Assembly: GCA_030428945.1 (NCBI GenBank)
Contig: JAUIEC010000007.1
Span: forward strand, 62,001 to 126,000
Reading direction: 5' to 3'
Source of the DNA: Phycisphaerae bacterium
Lineage (GTDB): Bacteria; Planctomycetota; Phycisphaerae; UBA1845; Fen-1342
DNA: 64,000 nucleotides
The position numbers and the translations under genes are program-made. Below are positions 8,863 to 16,670 of the stretch, one piece after another (position 1 is the first letter of the stretch; every line of letters begins with the position of its first letter). The notes below the pieces were generated by a model. The model was not told the DNA's origin and did not search any database. It was given only the letters and a program-made list of their open reading frames with translations.

Positions 8863-9546
8863 GTGTTCTACGTCGAAGACCTCGCCAACGACCCGGTCAC
8901 CCTGGACGAGAGCGAAACGCGACACGCGCTCGGCAGCCGCCGCCTGCGGGACGGCGAAACCGTCACCCTCTTCGACGGCCGCGGACAACGGGCCGACGGT
9001 GTCATCGCCGTCCGAACCAGCGGCCGGCGCCGCACGGTCGAGGTCCGCATCACCCAGCGCCACCAGCTTCCGCCACCCGGCCCCGGCCTGCACGTCTTCA
9101 CGGCGGCGCCGAAGGGCGACCGGTTGCGTTTCCTGGTCGAGAAGTGCACCGAACTCGGCGCGGCCGGCGTGCACATCGTCCGCTGGCACCGCTCGGTCGC
9201 CGAACCATCGAGAGCCGGCCGGGACAAGCTGCATCGCATCGCGATCGAAGCCTGCAAGCAGTGCGAGCGCCTCTGGCTCCCGGAAATCACGGTGAACGGC
9301 GGCATCCAGGACTTCTGCCGGGCCCCCGCGACCCGCTTCTACGCCAACCGGGAACCCGCTGCCCAGACACTGCCCGCGACTCGAACAGCGGACATCGCGA
9401 TCGCCATCGGCCCCGAAGGCGGCTTCACCCGGGAAGAACTCGACCAGTTCCAAGCCGCCGGCGCCAACGCCCTGCGACTCGGCGAACACATCCTGAGAAC
9501 CGAAACCGCAGCGGTTGCCGCAGCAGCCTTGACAGTAAGCAAGTAA
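8863..9546 (+). CDS. rsmE: 16S rRNA (uracil1498-N3)-methyltransferase
   Basis: RNA methyltransferase of the SPOUT class that methylates U1498 of 16S rRNA. GTG start at 8863, with CGGAG 9 bases upstream, gives MFYVEDLANDPVTLDESETR; 227 residues. The N-terminal PUA-like domain is followed by the knotted SAM-binding region: RFLVEKCTELGAAGVHIVRW, EACKQCER, IAIGPEGGFTREE and LGEHILRTETAA, all hallmark RsmE motifs. The last residues (TVSK) and the stop codon are encoded inside the GTAAGCAA tandem repeat that fills the gap to convergent kdsA. It probably shares a transcript with the macrodomain gene. Confidence 0.95.
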   Translation: MFYVEDLANDPVTLDESETRHALGSRRLRDGETVTLFDGRGQRADGVIAVRTSGRRRTVEVRITQRHQLPPPGPGLHVFTAAPKGDRLRFLVEKCTELGAAGVHIVRWHRSVAEPSRAGRDKLHRIAIEACKQCERLWLPEITVNGGIQDFCRAPATRFYANREPAAQTLPATRTADIAIAIGPEGGFTREELDQFQAAGANALRLGEHILRTETAAVAAAALTVSK

Positions 9547-9656
9547 GCAGGAAGCAGGTAAGCAAGGCAACGCCCCCACGTGCTCACTTGCTCACTTGCT
9601 CACTTGCTTACTTGCTTACTTGGTGACTTGCTTACTTGCTCACTTGCTTACTAAGC
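9533..9656. repeat. Octamer tandem array (GTAAGCAA / TTGCTTAC) forming a large inverted repeat
   Basis: Left array (about 9533-9565) holds four imperfect copies of GTAAGCAA; right array (about 9582-9654) holds nine 8-base units of the form CTCACTTG or CTTACTTG, the reverse complement of the left type. A 16-base exact match in inverted orientation (9534-9549 against 9605-9620) would make a long stem. The array lies between convergent rsmE and kdsA and encodes the last residues and stop codon of both. A bidirectional terminator role is likely but there is no conventional T-run. Confidence 0.75.
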
Positions 9657-10444
9657 TGACTGCAGACCCGCAGCAGCCCTTCGAGTTGATCCAGCGGCCA
9701 GACATTGCTGGCGTCGCTGTGCGCCTGCTCGGGGTTGTCGTGCACCTCCATGAACAGCGCGTCGATCCCGGCCGCGCAGGCCGCCCGGCTCAGCAGCGGG
9801 ATGAACTCGCGGGCCCCGCCGGTCGTGCTGCCGCCGCTGCCCGGACGCTGCACCGAGTGCGTCGCGTCGTAGACCACCGGCGCGTACGCCCGCATCACCT
9901 GCAGCGCCGTGAAGTCGTTCACCAGGCTCTCGTACCCGAACGTCGTCCCCCGCTCGGTCGCCAGCACGTTCTCGTTGCCCGCCTCGCGAACCTTGTCGAT
10001 CGCCATCCGGAACTTGTCCGGCCCCAGGAACTGGCCCTTCTTGACGTTGACCGCCTTCCCGGTCCGCGCCGCCGCCACCAGCAGGTCCGTCTGCCGGCAC
10101 AGGAACGCCGGGATCTGCAGACAGTCCAGCACCTCGCCGGCCGCCGCGCACTGCCCCGCTTCGTGCACGTCCGACAGCACCGGCAGGCCAAGCTGAGACT
10201 TCACCTCCGCCAGCACCGCCAGCCCGTCCTCCAGCCCCGGCCCGCGATGCGAATGAATGCTCGAACGATTGGCCTTGTCGAAACTCGCCTTGAAGACGTA
10301 CGGAATCCCCAGCGACGACGCGATCGCCGCGATCCGCTCGCCCAGCATCAGGCTGTGCTCGCGCGATTCAATCACGCACGGCCCGGCAATCAGCAGCAAC
10401 GGAGCCCCGTCGCCAACGGTATACGGTCCAAGTTTCGCTTGCAT
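9632..10444 (-). CDS. kdsA: 3-deoxy-8-phosphooctulonate synthase (KDO-8-P synthase)
   Basis: Condenses phosphoenolpyruvate with arabinose 5-phosphate to KDO-8-phosphate for lipopolysaccharide; its presence implies an LPS outer membrane. 270 residues, the usual length. Motifs: LLLIAGPCVIESREH with Cys23 (the metal-binding cysteine of the class II, metal-dependent enzymes), YVFKASFDKANRSS, PVLSDVHE, QIPAFLCRQTDLL, VNVKKGQFL and DATHSVQRPG. The C-terminus (QLSKQVSK) and the stop are encoded by the octamer repeat array, so the tail is not conserved family sequence. It lies 21 bases after the zinc-ribbon membrane protein gene on the same strand. Kinase and phosphatase partners of the KDO pathway are not in the window. 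Confidence 0.97.
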   Translation of the reverse strand: MQAKLGPYTVGDGAPLLLIAGPCVIESREHSLMLGERIAAIASSLGIPYVFKASFDKANRSSIHSHRGPGLEDGLAVLAEVKSQLGLPVLSDVHEAGQCAAAGEVLDCLQIPAFLCRQTDLLVAAARTGKAVNVKKGQFLGPDKFRMAIDKVREAGNENVLATERGTTFGYESLVNDFTALQVMRAYAPVVYDATHSVQRPGSGGSTTGGAREFIPLLSRAACAAGIDALFMEVHDNPEQAHSDASNVWPLDQLEGLLRVCSQLSKQVSK

Positions 10445-10465
10445 GGCCGCGACTATAGCCTGCGC

Positions 10466-11839
10466 TCAGAAGTTGCTCCAGCGAATCGCCCGCGCGATCC
10501 GCTGATACCGGTACAGCCACACGAAACCAAGCGCCGACGTCCCGCCGAACAGCCAGGCCACGTCCGCCGGAACACCGAAGACAAACCCCAGCAACCGCGT
10601 CAGCGGACCCTCGAAGATCGTCACCATCGCGAACGTCAGCCCCCAGAACATCGCCAGCGGCCAGGCGAACGACCACTCGTAGCACGACGCGTGCGCCAGC
10701 CAGCGATCGTCGGGAACCCGGCAGGTGTATCGCGTCATCAGCACCGCCGCACTCGCCACCAGCCCGTGCGCCCACTGGCACAGCACCAGGGCCCACAACG
10801 CCCCGCCCGTGACCAGCAGCACCATCTCGACCCCCTGCATCAGAATCCCACCCCGAACGGCCGACATCACCAGCAGGTACAACCCCATCGCCAGCATGCC
10901 GCCCAGCAGCAACATCACCTGCACCCGCCGGGCGAAGCGATCACCCTTCTCCAGGCCCCGCCGGGTTCGCAGCGTGCCATAGAAAGCGCCCGGTCCGAAC
11001 AACGCCTCCTCCACGCTCTGCCACAGTCGCTTCCGCCGCGCCCACGGCGTCCCCGGCCGGACCCGCTGCGGATTCAGCGACGACCCCACCGAACGGCCGC
11101 ACTCGGTGCAGCGCTGCGACCAGTCCCGCCCCGTCAGGTCATAGCCGCAACCTTCACAGGTCGGCGTGTCGTCATCCTCCGGCGCAGGCGGACACAACCC
11201 GTCCGCGATCCCCTTGACCGCCCGCAGGAACAACAAGCTGCTGAGCGGAACCGCCAGCACCGCCGCGACCGGCTCGACCGGCCACGCGCCAAAGACCGCG
11301 TTCAGTCGATAGATCAGCACGAGCACGGTCACGAGCGCCACCGCCCATCCCAGCAGCACCGTCGCCCCCCCGACCGCCAGCAGGCTCCGCCGGAACGTCG
11401 CCGCCAGTCCGTCCGCGCGACTCGTCCGATGCAGACCCACGAAGCCACCCGCCAGCAGCACGCCCGCGTACCCGACGGTGCCGCCCACCGCCGCCATCCC
11501 GGCCGCGATGTAGTCACTCCGCCGAAGCGGCAGCTTGTAGGCCAGGAAGTTCTGCATTTGGGTGTGCGGAACGATGCTGTTCCAGTTGCTGTACTGCCAG
11601 TCTTCGAACTCGACGTAGACCCAAATCCCGAGCCCGTTGATCGTGCCGATCACCGCGGCCGCCAGCAGCGCCACCAGGATCGCCGCGAACCACCCGCAAC
11701 CGCGCAGCATCCGCCCGGCCCGCACCGGCGCAACCACCGCCACGAACGGCGCCAGCAGCGGCGCCGCCAGCCCCCCGGAAGGCAGCGAAAGCGTGCTCCG
11801 ATCAGGCGTGGCGCGGCGCGAGCGAACGGTAGCGGGCAA
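10466..11839 (-). CDS. Polytopic membrane protein with internal zinc ribbon
   Basis: Function not recognised. 457 residues with about nine hydrophobic helices in two groups (roughly 38-65, 105-210 and 300-440) separated by a cytoplasmic-looking linker. That linker carries a four-cysteine zinc ribbon, CEGCGYDLTGRDWSQRCTECG (last Gly included gives the full motif), around residues 225-245. This CxxCGYxLxG...CxECG element recurs in the protein at 40647-41435 and is common in Phycisphaerae membrane proteins. The start is TTG at 11839 with GAGG 7 bases upstream; translation from TTG makes the 5' end less certain. It lies upstream of kdsA and downstream of the DUF3299 gene and may be co-transcribed with both. 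Confidence 0.72.
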   Translation of the reverse strand: MPATVRSRRATPDRSTLSLPSGGLAAPLLAPFVAVVAPVRAGRMLRGCGWFAAILVALLAAAVIGTINGLGIWVYVEFEDWQYSNWNSIVPHTQMQNFLAYKLPLRRSDYIAAGMAAVGGTVGYAGVLLAGGFVGLHRTSRADGLAATFRRSLLAVGGATVLLGWAVALVTVLVLIYRLNAVFGAWPVEPVAAVLAVPLSSLLFLRAVKGIADGLCPPAPEDDDTPTCEGCGYDLTGRDWSQRCTECGRSVGSSLNPQRVRPGTPWARRKRLWQSVEEALFGPGAFYGTLRTRRGLEKGDRFARRVQVMLLLGGMLAMGLYLLVMSAVRGGILMQGVEMVLLVTGGALWALVLCQWAHGLVASAAVLMTRYTCRVPDDRWLAHASCYEWSFAWPLAMFWGLTFAMVTIFEGPLTRLLGFVFGVPADVAWLFGGTSALGFVWLYRYQRIARAIRWSNF

Positions 11840-11916
11840 CGGAGCACCTCATGATTCAAGAGTCGCGGCTGGCCTGCCCTGCTCCCTCGTGCCCCGGATC
11901 CCGCGCTCCCGTCCGC

Positions 11917-12666
11917 TCAGAACCCGTCCTGGATGCGGACGCGATCGGCGTCCATCCGGTACAGGTCCATCACCCAGCCGTCGATCTTGTTCTCGCCGAC
12001 CCGCAGGACCCCGCGGACGGCAATGCGGACATCGGGAACGGCATCCGCGGCCTTGCCAGTCATGTCTACGTTGACCCACTCGTTCAGTTCGAGCGGTTTC
12101 CCGTAACAGCACGCCAGCGTGTTCGGCACCAGCATGAACTTCTCGACCTTCCCGTTCCGCAGCTTGGTCGGCATCATGTACCCGCTGACGATCACCGTCG
12201 CGCCATCCAGCGCCCGGATCGCCTCGGGAATGTCCTCCTCCGTCGGCGGCGCTTCACCCGGCTCCAGGAACCGCGGGTAACGGTACGCGGCCAGTTGCTC
12301 GAACGTGATGATCGGCGTCCCGTCCGCGTCGTGACTGGGCAGATCAACCTTCTCGACCAGGTCCGAAACCGTCCCCGTCTCGCGCAGTTCCTTCAGCCTG
12401 CGGACCACCTCGGGATCGGCCTCGACGTACCCCTCCACGATCTCGTCCTCAGCCCGGGCCAGCGCCTGCGCACTCAGGTCTCCGCCATACTCACGTTCCG
12501 AAGGCGGCGGCCTCATCTCCGCGCCCGCCTCCTGCGCACCCTCGGCCGAAGCCGGACGCGTCTCGCTGACCGCCGTCGCCGCGGCCGGCACGGCCTGTTC
12601 ACAGCCGATCGCCACCAGCAGCACCAGAACCGCACCGCCCGACAGAATCCATCGCTCCAGCACCAT
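11917..12666 (-). CDS. DUF3299 domain lipoprotein
   Basis: Predicted outer- or inner-membrane lipoprotein of unknown function. ATG at 12666 has a perfect AAGGAG ribosome site 5-6 bases upstream. An earlier in-frame ATG at 12717 was rejected because it would precede this site. Residues 1-22 form a lipoprotein signal ending VAIGC (Cys22 lipidated), followed by an Ala/Pro/Glu-rich linker. The C-terminal half (about 130-249) is a DUF3299 domain: GYMMPTKLRNGKVEKFML, LVPNTLACCYGKPLELNEWV and VRGVLRVGENKIDGWV. This domain is frequent in secreted proteins of Gram-negative bacteria next to ABC export genes, which are absent here. About 249 residues. Confidence 0.85.
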   Translation of the reverse strand: MVLERWILSGGAVLVLLVAIGCEQAVPAAATAVSETRPASAEGAQEAGAEMRPPPSEREYGGDLSAQALARAEDEIVEGYVEADPEVVRRLKELRETGTVSDLVEKVDLPSHDADGTPIITFEQLAAYRYPRFLEPGEAPPTEEDIPEAIRALDGATVIVSGYMMPTKLRNGKVEKFMLVPNTLACCYGKPLELNEWVNVDMTGKAADAVPDVRIAVRGVLRVGENKIDGWVMDLYRMDADRVRIQDGF

Positions 12667-12686
12667 CAGATCTCCTTGCGCCAGAG

Positions 12687-12692
12687 AGTATA
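12687..12692 (-). promoter_or_regulatory. Candidate -10 box for the DUF3299 gene
   Basis: On the minus strand TATACT lies about 21 bases upstream of the ATG at 12666, preceded by GGG. No good -35 is seen at 16-18 bases. Weak evidence from sequence alone. Confidence 0.3.
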
Positions 12693-12775
12693 CCCCGCCC
12701 CGCCCGGCAGCCGCCATCGCTGTGGATTAACCACTATTATTCATCGAGAAATCCCCGAATAACCACTCTAAAGGA

Positions 12776-12810
12776 TTGACAGGGCCGCATCCGATCTGCA
12801 TAACTATGCA
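12776..12810 (+). promoter_or_regulatory. argR operon promoter with overlapping ARG box
   Basis: A consensus -35 TTGACA (12776-12781) is followed after 17 bases by CATAAC (12799-12804, four of six matches to TATAAT). The -10 lies inside the palindrome TGCATAACTATGCA (12797-12810), which fits the ARG-box pattern TGnATwwwwATnCA except for one C in the centre. A further ATTCA half-site lies at 12739-12743. Binding of ArgR here would occlude the -10, giving autoregulation of the whole operon. Confidence 0.7.
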
Positions 12811-12836
12811 CATTGACTAACTAATACAGGATCACG

Positions 12837-13274
12837 ATGGACAAGCAGCAGCGACAGCACGCGATTCGCCAACTGGTCGCCGGCGATTCGGTCGCCAGCC
12901 AGCAGGAACTCGTCCGCCGCCTGCGGGCCGACGGCATCCGCTGCACCCAGGCCAGCGTCAGTCGCGACCTCCGCGAACTCGGCCTCGTCAAGGCCGACGG
13001 CCGCTACACCGCCCCCGACACCGTCGCCGTCCTCGACCCGCCCCGCCCCGAGGTCGCCGCCTTCATCGAAAGCGCCGACCCGATCGGCGCCAACCTCGTC
13101 GTCCTGCGGACCACCATCGGCGCCGCCCAGCAGGTCGGCCTCAGCATCGACCGCCTCGACCACCCCGACATCGCCGGCACCATCGCCGGGGACGACACGA
13201 TCTTCATCGCCGTCGCCAGTCGCACCGCACAGGGACGCGTCCTCGCCCTGCTGCGGCCACGCCCGCGCCCGTGA
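12837..13274 (+). CDS. argR: Arginine repressor
   Basis: Hexameric arginine-dependent repressor/activator of arginine metabolism. 145 residues, normal for ArgR. The N-terminal winged helix contains the family signature TQASVSRDLRELGLVK. The C-terminal arginine-binding/oligomerisation domain contains GAAQQVGLSIDRLD and GTIAGDDTIFIA. AGGA lies 5 bases before the ATG. It is the first gene of a run of ten co-directional, mostly overlapping genes for arginine and carbamoyl phosphate synthesis, and the ARG box in front of it predicts that it controls itself and the operon. Confidence 0.95.
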   Translation: MDKQQRQHAIRQLVAGDSVASQQELVRRLRADGIRCTQASVSRDLRELGLVKADGRYTAPDTVAVLDPPRPEVAAFIESADPIGANLVVLRTTIGAAQQVGLSIDRLDHPDIAGTIAGDDTIFIAVASRTAQGRVLALLRPRPRP

Positions 13275-13345
13275 AGACGGGCGCCGACGCCACCGCCTGC
13301 ACCGGACCCCGTACCGAAACCGAACCGCCTTCCCGGAGCCTCGTG

Positions 13346-14560
13346 ATGTCCCGCAAAGCCGTCCTCGCCTATTCCGGCGGACTCGATACCACCTACTGCG
13401 CCGTCTGGCTTCGCGAGCAGGGCTACGACGTCCACGCCGTCACCGTCCAGACCGGCGGCTTCGACCAGGACGAACTCGCCCGCATCGTCGCCGTCGCCGA
13501 AACCGCCCGGGTCGCCGAGCATGTCGTCATCGACGCCTGCCCCGAACTGTTCGACCGCTACCTGCGCTACCTGGTCTACGGCAACGTCCTCCGCGGCGAG
13601 GTCTACCCGCTCTGCGTCTCGGCCGAACGCGCCGAACAGGCCCGTCGCTGCGCGCTGTACGCGACCGAGATCGGCGCCGCGGCCATTGTCCACGGCTCCA
13701 CCGGCGCCGGCAACGACCAGTTCCGCTTCGACACCGCCTTCCGGGTCTACGCCCCGGGCATCGAACTGCTCACCCCGATCCGCAGCCTTGCCCTGACCCG
13801 CGAACAGGAAACCGACTACCTCCGCCAGCACGGCATCGAGATCCCGCCCCGGACGACCCGCTACTCGATCAACCAGGGACTCTGGGGCGTCACGATCGGC
13901 GGCGGCGAAACGCATCGCGGCGACGGCGTCCTGCCCGACGACGCCTGGGTGCTTACCGCCCCGCCCGAAGAACGCCCGGCCAACCCCGAGACCCTCGTGA
14001 TCCAGTTCGAACAGGGCGTGCCCGTCGCACTCGACGAAGCCGCGATGGATCCCGTCATGCTGATCGAAACGCTCAACCAGCGGGCGGCCGCACACGGCGT
14101 CGGCCGCGGCGTCCACGTCGGCGACACGATCCTCGGCATCAAGGGCCGCGTCGCGTTCGAAGCGCCGGCCGCGGTCACCCTGATCGCCGCCCACCGCGAA
14201 CTCGAGAAACTCGTCCTCAGCCGCCAGCAGCAGTTCTGGAAGCGGACGCTGGGCGAACTGTACGGCACCCTCCTGCACGAGGCCCGCATCTTCGACCCGC
14301 TCGCCCGCGACCTCGAAGCCTTCCTGCACTCGAGCCAGGCCCGCGTCACCGGACAGGTCAGCGTCCAACTGCACCACGGCCAGTGCCTCGTCCTCGGCGC
14401 GCGTTCCCCTCACTCCCTGCTCGACGACCAGGCCGCCGTCTACGGCGAAACCGCCTCCTGGAACGGCGGCGAGGCGGCCGCCTTCGCGAAACTCTACGGC
14501 CTGCACGACGTGCTGCTGCACGCGGCCGAACAAGGAGCCCGGCATGCGACTGTGGCTTGA
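13346..14560 (+). CDS. argG: Argininosuccinate synthase
   Basis: Joins citrulline and aspartate with ATP to make argininosuccinate. ATG at 13346 (MSRKAVLAYSGGLDTTYCAV) has GGAG 7 bases upstream. An in-frame ATG just before the argR stop would add 25 non-conserved residues and was not chosen. 404 residues, the usual length. The PP-loop ATP-binding motif is AYSGGLDTT; other conserved blocks are AAAIVHGSTGAGNDQFRFD, YSINQGLWG and ESxT-like VALDEAAMDP. In an operon using N-acyl intermediates, citrulline would be supplied by the deacylase encoded four genes downstream. It overlaps the next gene by 17 bases. Confidence 0.94.
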   Translation: MSRKAVLAYSGGLDTTYCAVWLREQGYDVHAVTVQTGGFDQDELARIVAVAETARVAEHVVIDACPELFDRYLRYLVYGNVLRGEVYPLCVSAERAEQARRCALYATEIGAAAIVHGSTGAGNDQFRFDTAFRVYAPGIELLTPIRSLALTREQETDYLRQHGIEIPPRTTRYSINQGLWGVTIGGGETHRGDGVLPDDAWVLTAPPEERPANPETLVIQFEQGVPVALDEAAMDPVMLIETLNQRAAAHGVGRGVHVGDTILGIKGRVAFEAPAAVTLIAAHRELEKLVLSRQQQFWKRTLGELYGTLLHEARIFDPLARDLEAFLHSSQARVTGQVSVQLHHGQCLVLGARSPHSLLDDQAAVYGETASWNGGEAAAFAKLYGLHDVLLHAAEQGARHATVA

Positions 14561-15602
14561 CAAGATCGCGTCCGCGACCGGCAACGTCCCGCTCAAGCAG
14601 ACCGCCCGAATCACCCCGCAGGTGATCGCCCGCGAGAGCTACATCGTCGCCGGCCGAATCCACGGCACCAAGACCGTCTACAACCAGTTGGAGAACACGC
14701 ACGGACGCCTCGTCAGCCTGCACGAGGGTGACGTGATCGCCGGCGTCCTCGGCCAGCGGAACGCCCTGCAGGGCTACGCAGGTTTCGTGCCGGAAGAAAT
14801 CCAGGTCGGCGACCGACTGCAACTGCTGAACATGGGCGGCGTCATCGGCCGATGCACCTCGGTCAATCCGGATGTCGGCGTGCCGTACGATGTCGAAGTG
14901 CTCGGCGCCGTGCAGGTCTTCCCCGAGTTCGAGCAGCGCACCGGCGTGCCGGCCCACATCGGCATGAACGCGATCCCACCGATCACCACCGACGAACCGA
15001 TCGCACCGGTCGTCTACGTCGTCGGAACCTGCATGAACAGCGGCAAGACCGCCGCCGCCTGCCGCATCATCCGCGAGTTCGCCAAGGCCGGCCAGGCGGT
15101 CGGCGCCTGCAAGCTGACCGGCGTCTCCCTGCGACGCGACGCGCTCCAGATGGGCGACTACGGCGCGAAGTGGGCCGTCACCTTCACCGATGCCGGCATC
15201 GCCGCCACCACCGCCGACAACGCCGTCCCGATCGCCCGGACCCTGCTCCGCGAACTGACCCGCCGCGGCGCGCAGGTCATCGTCGCCGAACTGGGCGACG
15301 GCCTGCTCGGCGAGTACGGCGTCGCCGAAATCCTCTCCGACCCGACCCTGCACCAGGCCGCCGGCGCGTACGTCCTGTGCGCCAACGACCCGGTCGGCGC
15401 CTGGGGCGCACAACAGTTGATGCAGCAACGCTTCAACCTGCCGATCTCGGTCATCAGCGGACCCACCACAGACAACGCCGTCGGCACCGAGTCGCTCCGC
15501 AAACGCCTCGACCTGCCGGCCATCAACGCCCGCTCGCACGCCCGCGAACTCGGCCGGCACCTGCTCGACACACTCGCGGCCACTACCGGTGCGGCCCGAT
15601 GA
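14544..15602 (+). CDS. Uncharacterised P-loop protein embedded in the arginine operon
   Basis: Not recognised as a known arginine enzyme. 352 residues in two parts. Residues 1-150 are beta-rich without a clear family (IHGTKTVYNQL, HEGDVIAGVLG). Residues 155-352 are a P-loop NTPase of the dethiobiotin-synthetase/DUF1611-like type, with Walker A GTCMNSGKT at 161-169, then VGACKLTGVS, YGAKWAVTFTDAGIA and VIVAELGDGLLGEYGV. ATG at 14544 has AAGGAG 6 bases upstream. It overlaps argG by 17 bases and argC by 4 (ATGA), so it is translated with both. The N-acyltransferase and aminotransferase needed for arginine synthesis are missing from this operon, but nothing in the sequence shows acyl transfer. 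Confidence 0.85.
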   Translation: MRLWLDKIASATGNVPLKQTARITPQVIARESYIVAGRIHGTKTVYNQLENTHGRLVSLHEGDVIAGVLGQRNALQGYAGFVPEEIQVGDRLQLLNMGGVIGRCTSVNPDVGVPYDVEVLGAVQVFPEFEQRTGVPAHIGMNAIPPITTDEPIAPVVYVVGTCMNSGKTAAACRIIREFAKAGQAVGACKLTGVSLRRDALQMGDYGAKWAVTFTDAGIAATTADNAVPIARTLLRELTRRGAQVIVAELGDGLLGEYGVAEILSDPTLHQAAGAYVLCANDPVGAWGAQQLMQQRFNLPISVISGPTTDNAVGTESLRKRLDLPAINARSHARELGRHLLDTLAATTGAAR

Positions 15603-16657
15603 GCAGACTCCGCATCGGCATCCTCGGCGCGACCGGCTACGGCGGCGGCGAACTGCTCCGCCTGCTGACCCAGCACCCCCACGCCCAGGTCGTCTCGCTC
15701 GTCAGCCGCACCGCCGCCGGCCAGCCGGTCGCCACAAGACACCCGCACCTGGCTGGCTTCTACCAGGCCGAATTCGCCGCCGAACTCGACTGGAACGCCC
15801 TCCGCGACGGCGAGCGCGCCGTGATCTTCGCCGCCCTCCCGCACGGCGAGAGCGCCACCGCCCTGCACACCCTCGACGAACAACTGCGACACGCCGGCGA
15901 CAGCAGCACCCGGATCATCGACCTGTCCGGCGACTTCCGCCTCCGCGATCCGCACACGCACCAGCACTGGTACCCCGAGTCGCCGCTGCACGCCGACCTG
16001 CGGGCCCGCTTCGTCTACGGCCTGCCCGAACTGCAACCCGACGACCTGCCCGGCGCGACCCGCATCGCCAACCCGGGATGCCTCGCCACCGCCGCCACCC
16101 TCGCGGCCGCGCCGCTCGCCCGCCTGCCGCGGACGTTCCGCCTGGCCCTCGACACCAAGACCGGATCGTCAGGCTCGGGCCGCACGCTGAAGGAAGCGAC
16201 CCACCACCCGACCCGGCACGCCGACCTGCGGGCCTATGGCGCCCTGGCGCACCGCCACGAGCCCGAGATCCGCCAGACCCTCCAGGCCGCCGGCTGGCAG
16301 GACGTCGATACCACCTTCATCGCCCACAGCATGGACACCACCCGCGGCATCTTCGCGACCGTCCACGCCCTGGCCGACCAGTCACTCGACCCCGCGGCCG
16401 TCCGCGACGCCTACCGGCAGGCCTACGCCGACTGCCCGTTCGTCCGCGTGGTCGACACAACGCCCACGCTGCAGAACGTGGTCGGCTCCAACTTCGTCGA
16501 GATCAGCGTCGCCGTCCGCGACCACCAGGTCATCGCGATGGCCACCCTCGACAACCTCGTCAAGGGCATGGCCGGCGCCGCGATCCAGAACATGAACATC
16601 AGTTGCGATCTGCCCGAAACCACCGGCCTCTGGCAGCCGGCCCTGCGACCGATCTGA
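15599..16657 (+). CDS. argC: N-acyl-gamma-glutamyl-phosphate reductase
   Basis: NADPH-dependent reduction of N-acetyl- (or here possibly N-succinyl-) glutamyl phosphate to the semialdehyde. Starts at the ATG in ATGA overlapping the previous stop; 352 residues. The N-terminal Rossmann fold has IGILGATGYGGGELLRLL. The catalytic cysteine is in RIANPGCLAT (Cys161). Further conserved elements are DTKTGSSGSGR, YGALAHRHEPEI, TFIAHSMDTTRGIF and the C-terminal DNLVKGMAGAAIQNMN. All catalytic features look intact. Confidence 0.95.
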   Translation: MSRLRIGILGATGYGGGELLRLLTQHPHAQVVSLVSRTAAGQPVATRHPHLAGFYQAEFAAELDWNALRDGERAVIFAALPHGESATALHTLDEQLRHAGDSSTRIIDLSGDFRLRDPHTHQHWYPESPLHADLRARFVYGLPELQPDDLPGATRIANPGCLATAATLAAAPLARLPRTFRLALDTKTGSSGSGRTLKEATHHPTRHADLRAYGALAHRHEPEIRQTLQAAGWQDVDTTFIAHSMDTTRGIFATVHALADQSLDPAAVRDAYRQAYADCPFVRVVDTTPTLQNVVGSNFVEISVAVRDHQVIAMATLDNLVKGMAGAAIQNMNISCDLPETTGLWQPALRPI

Positions 16658-16670
16658 GAAAGGAAACGTC

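Noticed and set aside
9533..9656. CRISPR array
   Set aside because: Units are 8 bases, directly abutting, with no spacers and no cas genes in the window.
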